From contig JAXDBS010000096.1 in the NCBI GenBank assembly GCA_034678545.1, positions 1-44,614 on the forward strand: DNA of 44,614 nt, in the 5' to 3' direction. The translations under genes and the position numbers were made by a program. This document shows, piece by piece, positions 16,845 through 24,356 of this stretch. Position 1 is the first letter of the stretch, and every line of letters begins with the position of its first letter. The DNA comes from UBA5614 sp034678545 (GTDB lineage Bacteria; Cloacimonadota; Cloacimonadia; Cloacimonadales; Cloacimonadaceae). The notes beneath the pieces were generated by a model, which worked only from the letters and a program-made list of their open reading frames with translations, was not told the origin of the DNA and did not search any database.

Positions 16845-16902
16845 GCGCCCCCGTTCCCGCGGATAGTGTCGGAGTGCCGCAGCAGGCGGCAGCAGAGCCG
16901 CC

Positions 16903-17421
16903 TCAGGAAAAAAAATCGCTGATATCGAAGTAGAATTCCTCCTTCTCCCCGTTTTCCCAGCGGATCTCCAGGACATCATAGTGAACGCCGTTCTGCTGGA
17001 TCAAGCCCTGTTTTTCCATTTTCCAATGCATCCGCCTCTCCTCTGCCACTTTTCTGATGTAGGCGTATTCGGCTGAGATCCCGGAGCTGCTGTTACAGGT
17101 GCAAACCTTGACGGCGTTCTCGAGGCTGGAACCGTCCCCTCCTTCCAATCTGAGCGGCGCGGTCACAGGCAGCAAAGGTTCCCCCCTCAGCAGGCGGGCG
17201 GCCTTCATCGATCCCTGGTCCGCGGCTTTCTGCAGCCACATCCTGCCGGCTGCTTCATCCTTCCCGACTCCATCGCCCTTCGTCAGACTGTATCCCAAAA
17301 TCAATTGAGCATCCATATCTCCCTGTTCAGCCTTTTTCTGCAGTTCTTTCAATTCTTCGTCGTCTGTCAGCAGGATCGCGGACAGCATGAAAAGGATTAG
17401 TGACAATGGTAAAAACAGCAT
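16903..17421 (-). CDS. Sel1-repeat exported protein
   Basis: A 172-aa protein with an N-terminal hydrophobic signal (MLFLPLSLILFMLSAILL). One to two Sel1-like repeats cover about residues 27-80: KAEQGDMDAQLILGYSLTKG, then AAGRMWLQKAADQGSMKAARLL. Sel1 repeats are alpha-helical scaffolds for protein contacts. The C-terminal half (about 90-172) is a separate domain with CTCNSSSGISAEYAYI and a final stretch rich in Glu, Tyr and Phe; I do not recognise it. The start has GGGAGGAAG upstream. A GGCGGC / GCCGCC hairpin abuts the stop codon on the downstream side. Confidence 0.78.
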   Translation of the reverse strand: MLFLPLSLILFMLSAILLTDDEELKELQKKAEQGDMDAQLILGYSLTKGDGVGKDEAAGRMWLQKAADQGSMKAARLLRGEPLLPVTAPLRLEGGDGSSLENAVKVCTCNSSSGISAEYAYIRKVAEERRMHWKMEKQGLIQQNGVHYDVLEIRWENGEKEEFYFDISDFFS

Positions 17422-17896
17422 AACTTCCTCCCGGATTTTGTTATGACGATTGCAGCATGGGTGCCAAAGGGAACGAAATTGGATGATAAGTATACTGCAA
17501 TCGATTCATACAATAATATAATAATCCGTTTGGACAAAAAAGCAAATATAAATTATCTGTTTATCATACCTGAAAAAGGGGAAATATCTTCAGAATCTGC
17601 CGCTCTTTTTCCCTTTTTAGGACAGGGTCAGAATCCGATGCGGCATAACATTTTCTTGTATATGCTGATCCGCTTCTTCCCCGGAAGCACTACGGACCCA
17701 TTACGGACCCATTACGGACTTTATCCGTATTGGGTAAGTAATGCTTCAGGGAGGGGAGAGGGTGCGGGGCGGGAAAAACAAGGCTTAAACAGGCCGAACA
17801 GGTAGGGATAAAAGTTAAGTTAAACCGGCGGGCAGTTGGGAACAGATGCAGCTATGAAAGGACAGGTTCCAGGCTGGACGGGGGCTTGACTGGCTC
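17422..17896. other. Intergenic region with an 11-base tandem repeat
   Basis: 475 bases between the Sel1 gene start and the sigma-factor stop. At 17691-17719 the 11-mer TACGGACCCAT occurs twice in tandem followed by a partial third unit TACGGAC, and a roughly complementary GTCC/CCGTATTGGG stretch follows. A 120-codon open frame at 17443-17805 (plus) has no ribosome site and unusual composition and is not called. No terminator could be assigned to the sigma factor gene. Confidence 0.5.
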
Positions 17897-18424
17897 TCAG
17901 GCCAGAACAGAGAAACCCGCTTTTTTCAGTCTGCGCAGGGCTTTCTGGCGGAGTTGCCTGACCCTTTCTGCGGAGAGTCCGGTCAGCGCGGCGATTTCCC
18001 TGAGGGTTTTTCCGTCCCGGTAACTGAGCAGAATGACCCGGCGTTCCAGGCGGGGCAGGCCAGGAGGCAGATTTAGGTTTGGCGAACCACCCACCAAACG
18101 GTTATGGGTGGTCGGCACGGCGCTTTCCGGGCTGGGGGTAGGTGCTGTCCTGGCCTGTTTGCGGCTCTCTGTTTCGGCATATTCTTTTTGCAGGGCCGCC
18201 AAAATGTGTTTCTTGATCCAGAAGACGGCGTAAGTGGCGAACTTGGCGCCCTGGTCCGGGTCATAGCGCCGGAGGGCTTCCAGCAGGCCCAGGTAGCCCT
18301 GCTGCACCAGGTCTTCGCAGTCCACGCCCTTATTCTTGTAGGTCTGGGCGATGGCATGCACCAGTCCCGCGTATTCGGGGATGACCAGGTCCGCGGACAG
18401 GGACAAAGGCGGAGCTTGCGTCAT
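17897..18424 (-). CDS. Small sigma-70 family RNA polymerase sigma factor
   Basis: A 175-aa sigma factor with region 2 (about residues 15-80: DLVQQGYLGLLEALRRYDPD followed by GAKFATYAVFWIKKHI) and region 4 (about 125-172: LPRLERRVILLSYRDGKTLR and the helix-turn-helix LTGLSAERVRQLRQKALRRL). A short Pro/Ser-rich linker replaces region 3, and region 1 is absent. Size is like an ECF factor, but regions 2 and 4 read more like group 3 or primary factors. The ATG overlaps the stop of the histidine kinase gene (ATGA), so it is the third gene of a phoB-phoR-sigma operon. It may relay the phosphate signal to a second promoter class (inference). No anti-sigma gene is adjacent. Confidence 0.88.
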   Translation of the reverse strand: MTQAPPLSLSADLVIPEYAGLVHAIAQTYKNKGVDCEDLVQQGYLGLLEALRRYDPDQGAKFATYAVFWIKKHILAALQKEYAETESRKQARTAPTPSPESAVPTTHNRLVGGSPNLNLPPGLPRLERRVILLSYRDGKTLREIAALTGLSAERVRQLRQKALRRLKKAGFSVLA

Positions 18425-19596
18425 GGTTCCGCGATCCCGGAAAACAACAGGGTGAAGACAGTTCCCCGGCCGGGCCGGCTGGAAACGCTGATGGTCCCAT
18501 TGTGCAGCCGGACCGCGTGCTTGACGATGGCGAGGCCGAGGCCTGTGCCGCTGATCTTCTTGTTGCGGGAGGGCTCGGCCACGTAGAAGCGTTCAAAGAT
18601 CCGGGGCAGGTGTTCGGGTGAGATGCCGCTGCCGGTGTCGGCCACTGTGACCAGCAGATTTTTCCCTTCCAGGGCGGCGGCGATGCTGATGCCGCCCCGG
18701 CCGGTGTAATGCAGGGCGTTGTCGATCAGGTTGATGAAGATCTGCTCGAACTTGAAGGGGTCGACCCTGACTTTGATGTCAGCAGGGTCCTGCTTGTAGT
18801 CGAGCTTCAGGCCTTCCTGCTCCAGGGTGTGATGATACAGACCGAGGATGTTTTCCATGAAAACCATGAGGTCGATGCGCTGCAGGTCCAGGGCGGGCAG
18901 GCGCTCCAGCCTGGCCAGGATCTGGAGATCGCTGATCAGCTTGATGAGCCGTTCCGTATGGTTTTTGATGATCTTGAGGAAACGCTTGTTGGCGGGGACA
19001 AAATCCTCCTCCAACGCCAGGGTGAAGCCCTTGATCGCGGTCAGGGGCGTGCGCAGCTCGTGGGCGACATTGACCAGGAAGTCCTTTTTCATCTTTTCCG
19101 TCTGCCTGATGATGTCTATGTCCTGCATGATGAATACGAAGCGTTCCGCGTCTTGGTTGTAGGACCCGGTAAGCAGGAAGGAGTGGTCCTCAAGGGTGAC
19201 TTCGGACATGCGGTCCTCTCGTCTGACCATGAACTCGCGGACGAAATCCAGGACGGCGGGGCAGGCTATGACCTGTCCGTAGGGCCGGTAACGCTGCTCT
19301 TCGCTTGTGTGGAAGATGGCGCAGAAAGCAGGATTCATCCATTCGATGGTGCCGTTCGGTTTCATGGACCACATGGCATCCTCGACCGTGTTGGCGACTG
19401 TTCTTAGTTCTTCCCTGTGGGCGTTGAGATGGCGGAAATTCAGGTGCCAGGCCAGACCGGCCAGAACGGAGAGGGCGGCAAAGACGGGCAGTTCGATCCA
19501 GAGAGGCAGGGGCCACAGCAGCAGCCCCAGGATGCATAAAACATAGATCAGCAGGCAGAGGAGGGGATTCCGGTAAACAGGCTTGCGCTTAGTCAA
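18421..19596 (-). CDS. phoR: PhoR-like sensor histidine kinase
   Basis: A 391-aa membrane kinase if started at TTG 19596, which overlaps the response-regulator stop by eight bases and gives the basic N-terminus LTKRKPVYRNP before two close transmembrane helices (about residues 11-45). A longer in-frame start at 19755 runs through the regulator in another frame and is unlikely. A PAS-like domain follows (about 60-165, VEDAMWSMKPNGTIEWMNPA), then HisKA with VAHELRTPLTAIKG (His near 180) and HATPase_c with LIDNALHYT, ADTGSGISP and GTGLGLAIVKHAV. The order helix pair-PAS-HisKA-HATPase is the PhoR layout. Position beside phoB and the pst operon supports phosphate sensing through PstB and PhoU. Confidence 0.88.
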   Translation of the reverse strand: MTKRKPVYRNPLLCLLIYVLCILGLLLWPLPLWIELPVFAALSVLAGLAWHLNFRHLNAHREELRTVANTVEDAMWSMKPNGTIEWMNPAFCAIFHTSEEQRYRPYGQVIACPAVLDFVREFMVRREDRMSEVTLEDHSFLLTGSYNQDAERFVFIMQDIDIIRQTEKMKKDFLVNVAHELRTPLTAIKGFTLALEEDFVPANKRFLKIIKNHTERLIKLISDLQILARLERLPALDLQRIDLMVFMENILGLYHHTLEQEGLKLDYKQDPADIKVRVDPFKFEQIFINLIDNALHYTGRGGISIAAALEGKNLLVTVADTGSGISPEHLPRIFERFYVAEPSRNKKISGTGLGLAIVKHAVRLHNGTISVSSRPGRGTVFTLLFSGIAEP

Positions 19597-20311
19597 CGGG
19601 GCCGCCCCCGGCTTTGGTCGGGGCTGCGAAAGCGTCGGGATCGAACTTGTAGCCGGCGCCGCGGATATTGCGGATGTAGTCACCGAAGCGCCCGGCCTTT
19701 TCCCGCAGATGCTTGATGTGCACGTCAACGGTGCGGTCAATGACGATCTTGTCATTGCCCCAGAGATAGTCCAGGATCTGGGACCGGTTGTATACCCGCC
19801 CCGGCTGCCGGGTCAGCAGCTGGAGGATGCGGAACTCGGTCCTGGTCAGGTCGATCCTTTTATTGTCAATAAAGACTTCCAGGCAGTTGAAGTCGATCCG
19901 GAAGCAGTCATTGATCAGCAGGATGTTGTGTTCGGACTCCCATTCCTGGCGGCGGAGCAGGGCTTTGACCCGGGCCACCAGTTCTTCCGGGGCGAAGGGT
20001 TTGGCCAGATAGTCATCGGCTCCGGTTTCCAGGCCCAGGACGCGGTCCCCGGTCTCGGCGCGGGCGGTCAGCATGATGATGGGGAGGCCTTTCAGCCGGG
20101 GTATGGACCTGATGAGGGCACACACTTCGAGACCGTCCATATCGGGCAGCATGAGATCCAGCAGGAGCAGGTCGGGCGGCTCGAGCCGGACCGCATCCAG
20201 CAGAGCGGCGGCCCGTTCGAAGGGGCGGGTCCTGAAACCAGCCTTGCCCAGGCTGATCCCGACCAGTTCCAGAATGTCCGGTTCGTCGTCCAGGACAAAG
20301 ATGTTGTGCAT
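19589..20311 (-). CDS. phoB: PhoB-like response regulator
   Basis: A 240-aa OmpR/PhoB-family regulator. The receiver domain (residues 1-118) has the acidic pair in VLDDEPDILEL, the phospho-acceptor Asp in LLLDLMLPDMDGLEV (about 52), Thr in IIMLTARAE and Lys in DDYLAKPFAPEELV. The C-terminal winged-helix domain (about 130-228) shows LTRTEFRILQLL, VYNRSQILDYLWG and the recognition helix VDVHIKHLREKAG, then NIRGAGYKF. It is divergent from the porin-pst operon and followed by a PhoR-like kinase, which supports the phosphate assignment. The divergent region holds a Pho-box-like array that could also control this operon. Confidence 0.92.
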   Translation of the reverse strand: MHNIFVLDDEPDILELVGISLGKAGFRTRPFERAAALLDAVRLEPPDLLLLDLMLPDMDGLEVCALIRSIPRLKGLPIIMLTARAETGDRVLGLETGADDYLAKPFAPEELVARVKALLRRQEWESEHNILLINDCFRIDFNCLEVFIDNKRIDLTRTEFRILQLLTRQPGRVYNRSQILDYLWGNDKIVIDRTVDVHIKHLREKAGRFGDYIRNIRGAGYKFDPDAFAAPTKAGGGPVD

Positions 20312-20391
20312 ACGAAAAAACCTGCCTTTCGTGATGATGATTCCATCCGCCGCCCAAAGCCGATTCTGACAAGGGAAAAATGAGTATTTCC

Positions 20392-20409
20392 GGTTAATTT
20401 TTCTTAACC
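20392..20409. promoter_or_regulatory. GTTAA-N6-TTAAC palindrome, upstream element
   Basis: GGTTAATTTTTCTTAACC is a perfect six-base inverted repeat. A second GTTAA-N6-TTAAC element lies exactly 35 bases further on (20428-20443). Both sit in the phoB/porin divergent region and may bind a dimeric regulator. Confidence 0.45.
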
Positions 20410-20427
20410 GGGCGTAATTCGTAATGT

Positions 20428-20481
20428 GTTAATATTTTTTAACTTAAAGCTTATCAAATCCTAACATTCGGGCAGTATAAC
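20428..20481 (+). promoter_or_regulatory. Pho-box-like array and -10 element of the porin-pst operon
   Basis: Four seven-base units recur at exactly 11-base spacing: GTTAATA (20428), TTAACTT (20439), CTTATCA (20450) and CTAACAT (20461). The last pair, CTTATCA-AATC-CTAACAT, resembles the Escherichia coli Pho box (CTGTCAT, A/T-rich spacer, CTGTCAT). TATAAC at 20476-20481 is a plausible -10, eight bases after the array, which suits PhoB replacing -35 contacts. The ATG is at 20513. The match is by eye. Confidence 0.5.
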
Positions 20482-20512
20482 AGAGCAGACAAACCCCAAC
20501 AAGGAGATGTAA

Positions 20513-21700
20513 ATGAAGACCATACTGATCAGTATCCTGTTTTTAACCGTGCTGGCTTTGCCGCCGGCGGGCCTGAGTGCGCTTCCGCTCAAGATCAGCG
20601 GCGAGATGTGGCCCCGCTGGACCCTCGAGACCGCCAAGCACAAAAACGCCGAAGGCGACTATGTCTTTAAGACAGCCAAGAACTACTTTTCCCTGGAACG
20701 GGGCTACTTGGGTCTGGAGACTAATATCACTGACAACACGAAGGGGCGGTTCACCGTTGATATCTTTTCCACGGATGCCACCCATCAGTATCCCAGTGAT
20801 CTTACGGCTCCGGTTGACACGCTGAAAAACGCCAGCCTCGACGGGGCTGGGCTGAAGCTCAAGTATGCCTACGTGGACTTTGCGAGGCTGTTTCCCATCC
20901 CAGACCTGAACCTGACGGTCGGGTTGCAGAAAGTGTATTTCGGGACGATCTACGACTGGAATTACAGCCTGATCGGCAAAGCGCCTTCGGATGAATACAA
21001 GGTTGCCAACTCGGCGGATTACGGCGTCACTCTCAACGGCTACCTGCCCGCCGGCTTTGGCGAATACGGCCTGGGGGCCTATAACGGCGAAGGCTATAAG
21101 AAAGTGGGTTCCATGCTGTCCGATAACACTAGTTTTGCCTATCTGATCAATTTGCGGCTCACTCCCGTCCAGGGATTGACCATCGGCGGCTCCTACCTGG
21201 CCAATTCGGTGAAAAGGGAAAAAGCTCTGAGCGGGGATGCGCCCGTCAGCTCCTATGAAGAGCAATCTCTGCTGGACGCGGTGGTCAGGCTTAACTACAG
21301 TATTGTGGATTTCTGGGGCGAATACATAGTCAAGGATATGAGCTTTCCCAACCAGTCCGGCAAAGACTATGCTTCAACGGGCCTGATGCTGATGCCGATA
21401 ATCAACCTGCGGAGCTTCCTGGACAAGGATTTCCAGGTCATATTCCGGTACGATGTCTGGGATGAAACAGACAATCCCTCCGCCACGGCCTTCTACAAAC
21501 TGAACGCCATGACCTTCGGCGCCAACTACAGCTTCATGCACGACGCGTCCAACCAGCCGGCCATGCAGCTGCAGCTTAATTACAGCCGGAAAAAATACAG
21601 CGAAGACGATTCCACCGCTGCCTACTCAGACGGCAAGAAAGACATCAACCAGCTGCTGATGCAGCTTAAATGGCGCTTTTCCGCCTCCATAGCAAACTGA
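20513..21700 (+). CDS. Phosphate-selective-type outer-membrane porin (OprP/OprO-like)
   Basis: A 395-aa outer-membrane protein with a signal peptide (MKTILISILFLTVLALPPAG). The body is rich in alternating beta-strand segments and aromatic girdle residues, for example FSLERGYLGLETNITDNTKG and LKYAYVDFARLFPIPDLNLT, and it ends in a Phe-containing strand (LLMQLKWRFSASIAN). The pattern and length match the porin O/P family. Position directly upstream of pstS, behind a Pho-box-like array and AAGGAG, argues that it carries phosphate across the outer membrane. The lysine ladder that gives phosphate selectivity cannot be assessed without a structure model. Confidence 0.8.
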   Translation: MKTILISILFLTVLALPPAGLSALPLKISGEMWPRWTLETAKHKNAEGDYVFKTAKNYFSLERGYLGLETNITDNTKGRFTVDIFSTDATHQYPSDLTAPVDTLKNASLDGAGLKLKYAYVDFARLFPIPDLNLTVGLQKVYFGTIYDWNYSLIGKAPSDEYKVANSADYGVTLNGYLPAGFGEYGLGAYNGEGYKKVGSMLSDNTSFAYLINLRLTPVQGLTIGGSYLANSVKREKALSGDAPVSSYEEQSLLDAVVRLNYSIVDFWGEYIVKDMSFPNQSGKDYASTGLMLMPIINLRSFLDKDFQVIFRYDVWDETDNPSATAFYKLNAMTFGANYSFMHDASNQPAMQLQLNYSRKKYSEDDSTAAYSDGKKDINQLLMQLKWRFSASIAN

Positions 21701-21711
21701 CAGGAGAAATC

Positions 21712-22524
21712 ATGAACAAAATATTCAGCCTTACCGTTGCCCTTTTGCTGCTGAGCGGGGGAGCCCTGTTTGCCGGCAGGAAAAACCAGCTGACCATATC
21801 CGGGTCCACCACCGTGCTGCCGATAGCCCAGGCTGGCGCGGAAGCCTTCATGGAAAAGTATGACATCAACGTCTCGGTCCGGGGCGGGGGTTCCGGAGTG
21901 GGGATCGCGGCGCTCATCAACAAAACTGTGAACATAGCCAATGCGTCCAGGCCGATGAAAGCCAAGGAAATCAGCCAGGCAAAAGCCAACGGCGTCAATC
22001 CCAAGGGCTACGCCATCGCCAATGACGGGATCACGATTGTGGTGAATACGAAAAATACCGTTAAGAACATCTCCCTGAACAGCCTGAAATCCATCTATAC
22101 GGGAAAAATCACCAACTGGAAACAGGTCGGAGGCCCCAACCTTCCCATTGTCGTGATCTCGAGAGATGTGGCGTCCGGCACCTTTGAGGTGTTTAACGAA
22201 AAAGTGCTGGGCGGTGCCAGGGTGGTCGACAGCGCGATGATGCTGGCTTCCAACAATGCCGTCTCCTCGACTGTGGCCGATACGCCGGGGGCCATCGGCT
22301 ACATCGGGCTGGGCTACGTGACAGACAAGTCGAAGATAGTGTCCGTGGATAACGTGATGCCGGGCGAGCAGACCGTAAAAAACGGCCAGTACAAGCTGTC
22401 CCGGAAACTCTATATGTACACCAACGGCCCGGCCAAGGGCAACGCCGCCGCCTTTCTCAACTTCCTGTTATCCGGAGAGGGCCAGAAGATCGTCCGGGAG
22501 CAGGGATACATCACAGTAAACTGA
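21712..22524 (+). CDS. pstS: Phosphate ABC transporter substrate-binding protein PstS
   Basis: A 270-aa periplasmic protein with a signal peptide ending near LFAGRKN. The phosphate-binding motifs are clear: SGSTTVLPIAQA, RGGGSGVGIAALINKTVNIA, NASRPMK and VISRDVASGTFEVF. ATG 21712 with CAGGAG upstream is preferred over an in-frame ATG at 21670 inside the porin gene. It delivers phosphate to PstCA. It lies 11 bases after the porin, so the two are co-transcribed. A small hairpin with a T-run lies in the 111-base gap to pstC. Confidence 0.95.
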   Translation: MNKIFSLTVALLLLSGGALFAGRKNQLTISGSTTVLPIAQAGAEAFMEKYDINVSVRGGGSGVGIAALINKTVNIANASRPMKAKEISQAKANGVNPKGYAIANDGITIVVNTKNTVKNISLNSLKSIYTGKITNWKQVGGPNLPIVVISRDVASGTFEVFNEKVLGGARVVDSAMMLASNNAVSSTVADTPGAIGYIGLGYVTDKSKIVSVDNVMPGEQTVKNGQYKLSRKLYMYTNGPAKGNAAAFLNFLLSGEGQKIVREQGYITVN

Positions 22525-22591
22525 TAAGGGCATAAGCAGACTGGAAATGCGTTGTAAAAAACCGGTTCAGGGTGGTGTCGCTGCCTCGTAG

Positions 22592-22610
22592 GCCCGCCCC
22601 GGGCTCTTTT
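22592..22610 (+). terminator. Weak terminator/attenuator between pstS and pstC
   Basis: A five-base G/C stem (GCCCG with CGGGC), loop CCC, followed by TCTTTT. Such a partial terminator would raise pstS expression above the downstream pst genes. Confidence 0.45.
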
Positions 22611-22635
22611 CCCAAGGGTAAGGATAAAAAAAAGC

Positions 22636-23505
22636 ATGAATACGTTTAAGGAAAAACTCTTCAAAGCCCTGACCTATACCGCTTCGCTGTTCGTGATCAT
22701 CTTCCTGTTCGGGATCATCTTCAGCATTTTCAGGGAAGGCATCCCGATCTTCAGGCATGTCAGCCCGGGGAAATTCCTCTTGGGGACAGCCTGGTATCCG
22801 ACCATGGCAGAGCCGGAATTTGGGACAGGGGCTCTAATCATCGCCTCCCTGGCAGTGACCGCCGGCGCTCTTTTGATCGGGGTGCCGCTGGGAGTGGGCT
22901 CCGCCATATATATTGCGGAAGTTGCCAGCCCCCGGCTGCGCGAATTAGCCAAACCCGTGATAGAACTTCTGGCTGGAATCCCGTCTGTGATCTACGGTCT
23001 CTTCGGCATGGCGTTCCTGGCGCCGGCTGTCAGGCAGTGGCTGGGGCTGCAGACAGGGTTGAACGCATTTACCTCATCCATCATCCTGGGGATCATGGTG
23101 ATCCCGATCATTGCCAGCATGAGCGAAGACGCGCTCAGCAGCGTTCCCAAGTCTCTGCGCGAATCCTCGCTGGCCCTGGGCGCCACCAGGTGGGAAACCA
23201 TAACCAAAGTTGCGTTGCCGGCTGCCCGCCGGGGTATCATAGGCAGCATACTGCTGGGTTTTGGCAGAGCGGTCGGCGAGACCATGGTGGTGCTGATGGT
23301 GGCAGGCGGTGCCGCCAGGATACCGCACAGCCTGTTCGAACCTGTGCGGCCGATGACATCCGCCATAGCGGCTGAAATGGGTGAGACGGTGGTCGGGGAC
23401 ATGCATTATTCCGCCCTCTTTGCCATAGGCATCGTGCTCTTCCTTGTAACATTTGTGACCAACATTGTGACCGAGGCCGTGTTCCTGAAATGGAGATCCG
23501 CATGA
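22636..23505 (+). CDS. pstC: Phosphate ABC transporter permease PstC
   Basis: A 289-aa inner-membrane permease with about six helices. The binding-protein-dependent transport motif is present as ESSLALGATRWETITKVALP (EAA loop), and family landmarks include ELLAGIPSVIYGLFGM and GFGRAVGETMVV. It pairs with PstA to form the transmembrane channel. Its stop overlaps the pstA ATG (ATGA), indicating coupling. The start follows AAGGAT. Confidence 0.95.
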   Translation: MNTFKEKLFKALTYTASLFVIIFLFGIIFSIFREGIPIFRHVSPGKFLLGTAWYPTMAEPEFGTGALIIASLAVTAGALLIGVPLGVGSAIYIAEVASPRLRELAKPVIELLAGIPSVIYGLFGMAFLAPAVRQWLGLQTGLNAFTSSIILGIMVIPIIASMSEDALSSVPKSLRESSLALGATRWETITKVALPAARRGIIGSILLGFGRAVGETMVVLMVAGGAARIPHSLFEPVRPMTSAIAAEMGETVVGDMHYSALFAIGIVLFLVTFVTNIVTEAVFLKWRSA

Positions 23506-24356
23506 ACAGGCGCAAAATCAGACAGCTGCTCGGCATCAACCTGCTGCGGGTTTGCCTTGCCATAACCACCCTGTTTTTGATCCTGTTCATCTACCGGATC
23601 TTGTCCCGGGGGTTAGGCGTGCTGAGCTGGTCATTCCTGACTCAAGCCCCCCGCTCGGGCATGACCGCAGGAGGCATCTTTCCAGCCATACTGGGGACGT
23701 TCTGGCTGACCCTGATCTCGATCGCGGTGGCCTTTCCTTTGGGAGGAATGACTGCCATCTGGCTGAACAATTACGGTAAACCGCACTGGCTGGTCCGGAT
23801 AATCCGGGTCGCCATCAATACCCTGGCCGGGGTTCCGTCGATAATTTACGGGCTGTTTGGCATGGCGCTGTTTGTCAATCTGCTCCAGTTCGATGTGTCC
23901 ATCCTGTCAGGGGCTCTGACGCTGGCGGTGCTGGCCCTGCCAATGATCATCAATGCTGCGGAGGAGGCATTACGCAGCGTTCCGGCGGATTTCCGGGACG
24001 CATCATTGGCCCTGGGCGCAACGACCCGCCAAACCATTATGAAAATCCAAATCCCGGCGGCTCTGCCCAATGTCCTGACCGGGACGATCATCAGCATTGG
24101 CAGGGTGGCCGGGGAAACGGCCCCGATCATGTTCACGGCCGCCACATTCTATACGCGCAGGCTGCCCAACAGCCTGATGGATGAGGTGATGGCGTTGCCT
24201 TACCACATCTATGCCCTGATGACTGAGGGCACCAAGGCCGAGCAGCAGGTGCCGATCGCTTATGGGACAGCGGTTGTGCTTCTGGTGCTGGTGCTCGGCA
24301 TCAGCGCCGGCGCCATCCATTTCAGGTATAAAATCAGGAAGAAGAGAAAATGGTGA
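23502..24356 (+). CDS. pstA: Phosphate ABC transporter permease PstA
   Basis: A 284-aa permease homologous to PstC. Landmarks are the substrate-path segment NTLAGVPSIIYGLFGMALFV, the EAA loop DASLALGATTRQTIMKIQIP, and GRVAGETAPIMFTAA. I chose ATG 23502, which overlaps the pstC stop; an in-frame ATG at 23490 would add four residues. The pstB ATG lies within the last codons of this gene, so pstC, pstA and pstB are translationally coupled. Confidence 0.95.
   Translation: MNRRKIRQLLGINLLRVCLAITTLFLILFIYRILSRGLGVLSWSFLTQAPRSGMTAGGIFPAILGTFWLTLISIAVAFPLGGMTAIWLNNYGKPHWLVRIIRVAINTLAGVPSIIYGLFGMALFVNLLQFDVSILSGALTLAVLALPMIINAAEEALRSVPADFRDASLALGATTRQTIMKIQIPAALPNVLTGTIISIGRVAGETAPIMFTAATFYTRRLPNSLMDEVMALPYHIYALMTEGTKAEQQVPIAYGTAVVLLVLVLGISAGAIHFRYKIRKKRKW

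Larger units (their letters stand above)
16339..16902. repeat. Non-coding mosaic of short palindromic repeats between convergent genes
   Basis: This 564-base gap holds no credible gene and is filled with short inverted and direct repeats. It contains a hairpin at 16466-16487 (CGACGGACG / CGTCTGTCG), a truncated copy of the TACAGACG palindrome at 16498-16511, full copies at 16576-16599 (minus orientation) and 16821-16844, two copies of a 38-40-base GGGGC-hairpin repeat (16528-16565, 16698-16737), a perfect GGGACAAGCG / CGCTTGTCCC hairpin at 16795-16818, and a GGCGGC / GCCGCC hairpin at 16885-16902. TTGTCATT-type spacer words recur between them. The composition differs from the coding surroundings. 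Confidence 0.8.

Noticed and set aside
17443..17805. Plus-strand 120-codon open frame
   Set aside because: No ribosome site, no signal or motif, it runs through the 11-base tandem repeat and has atypical composition; probably chance.
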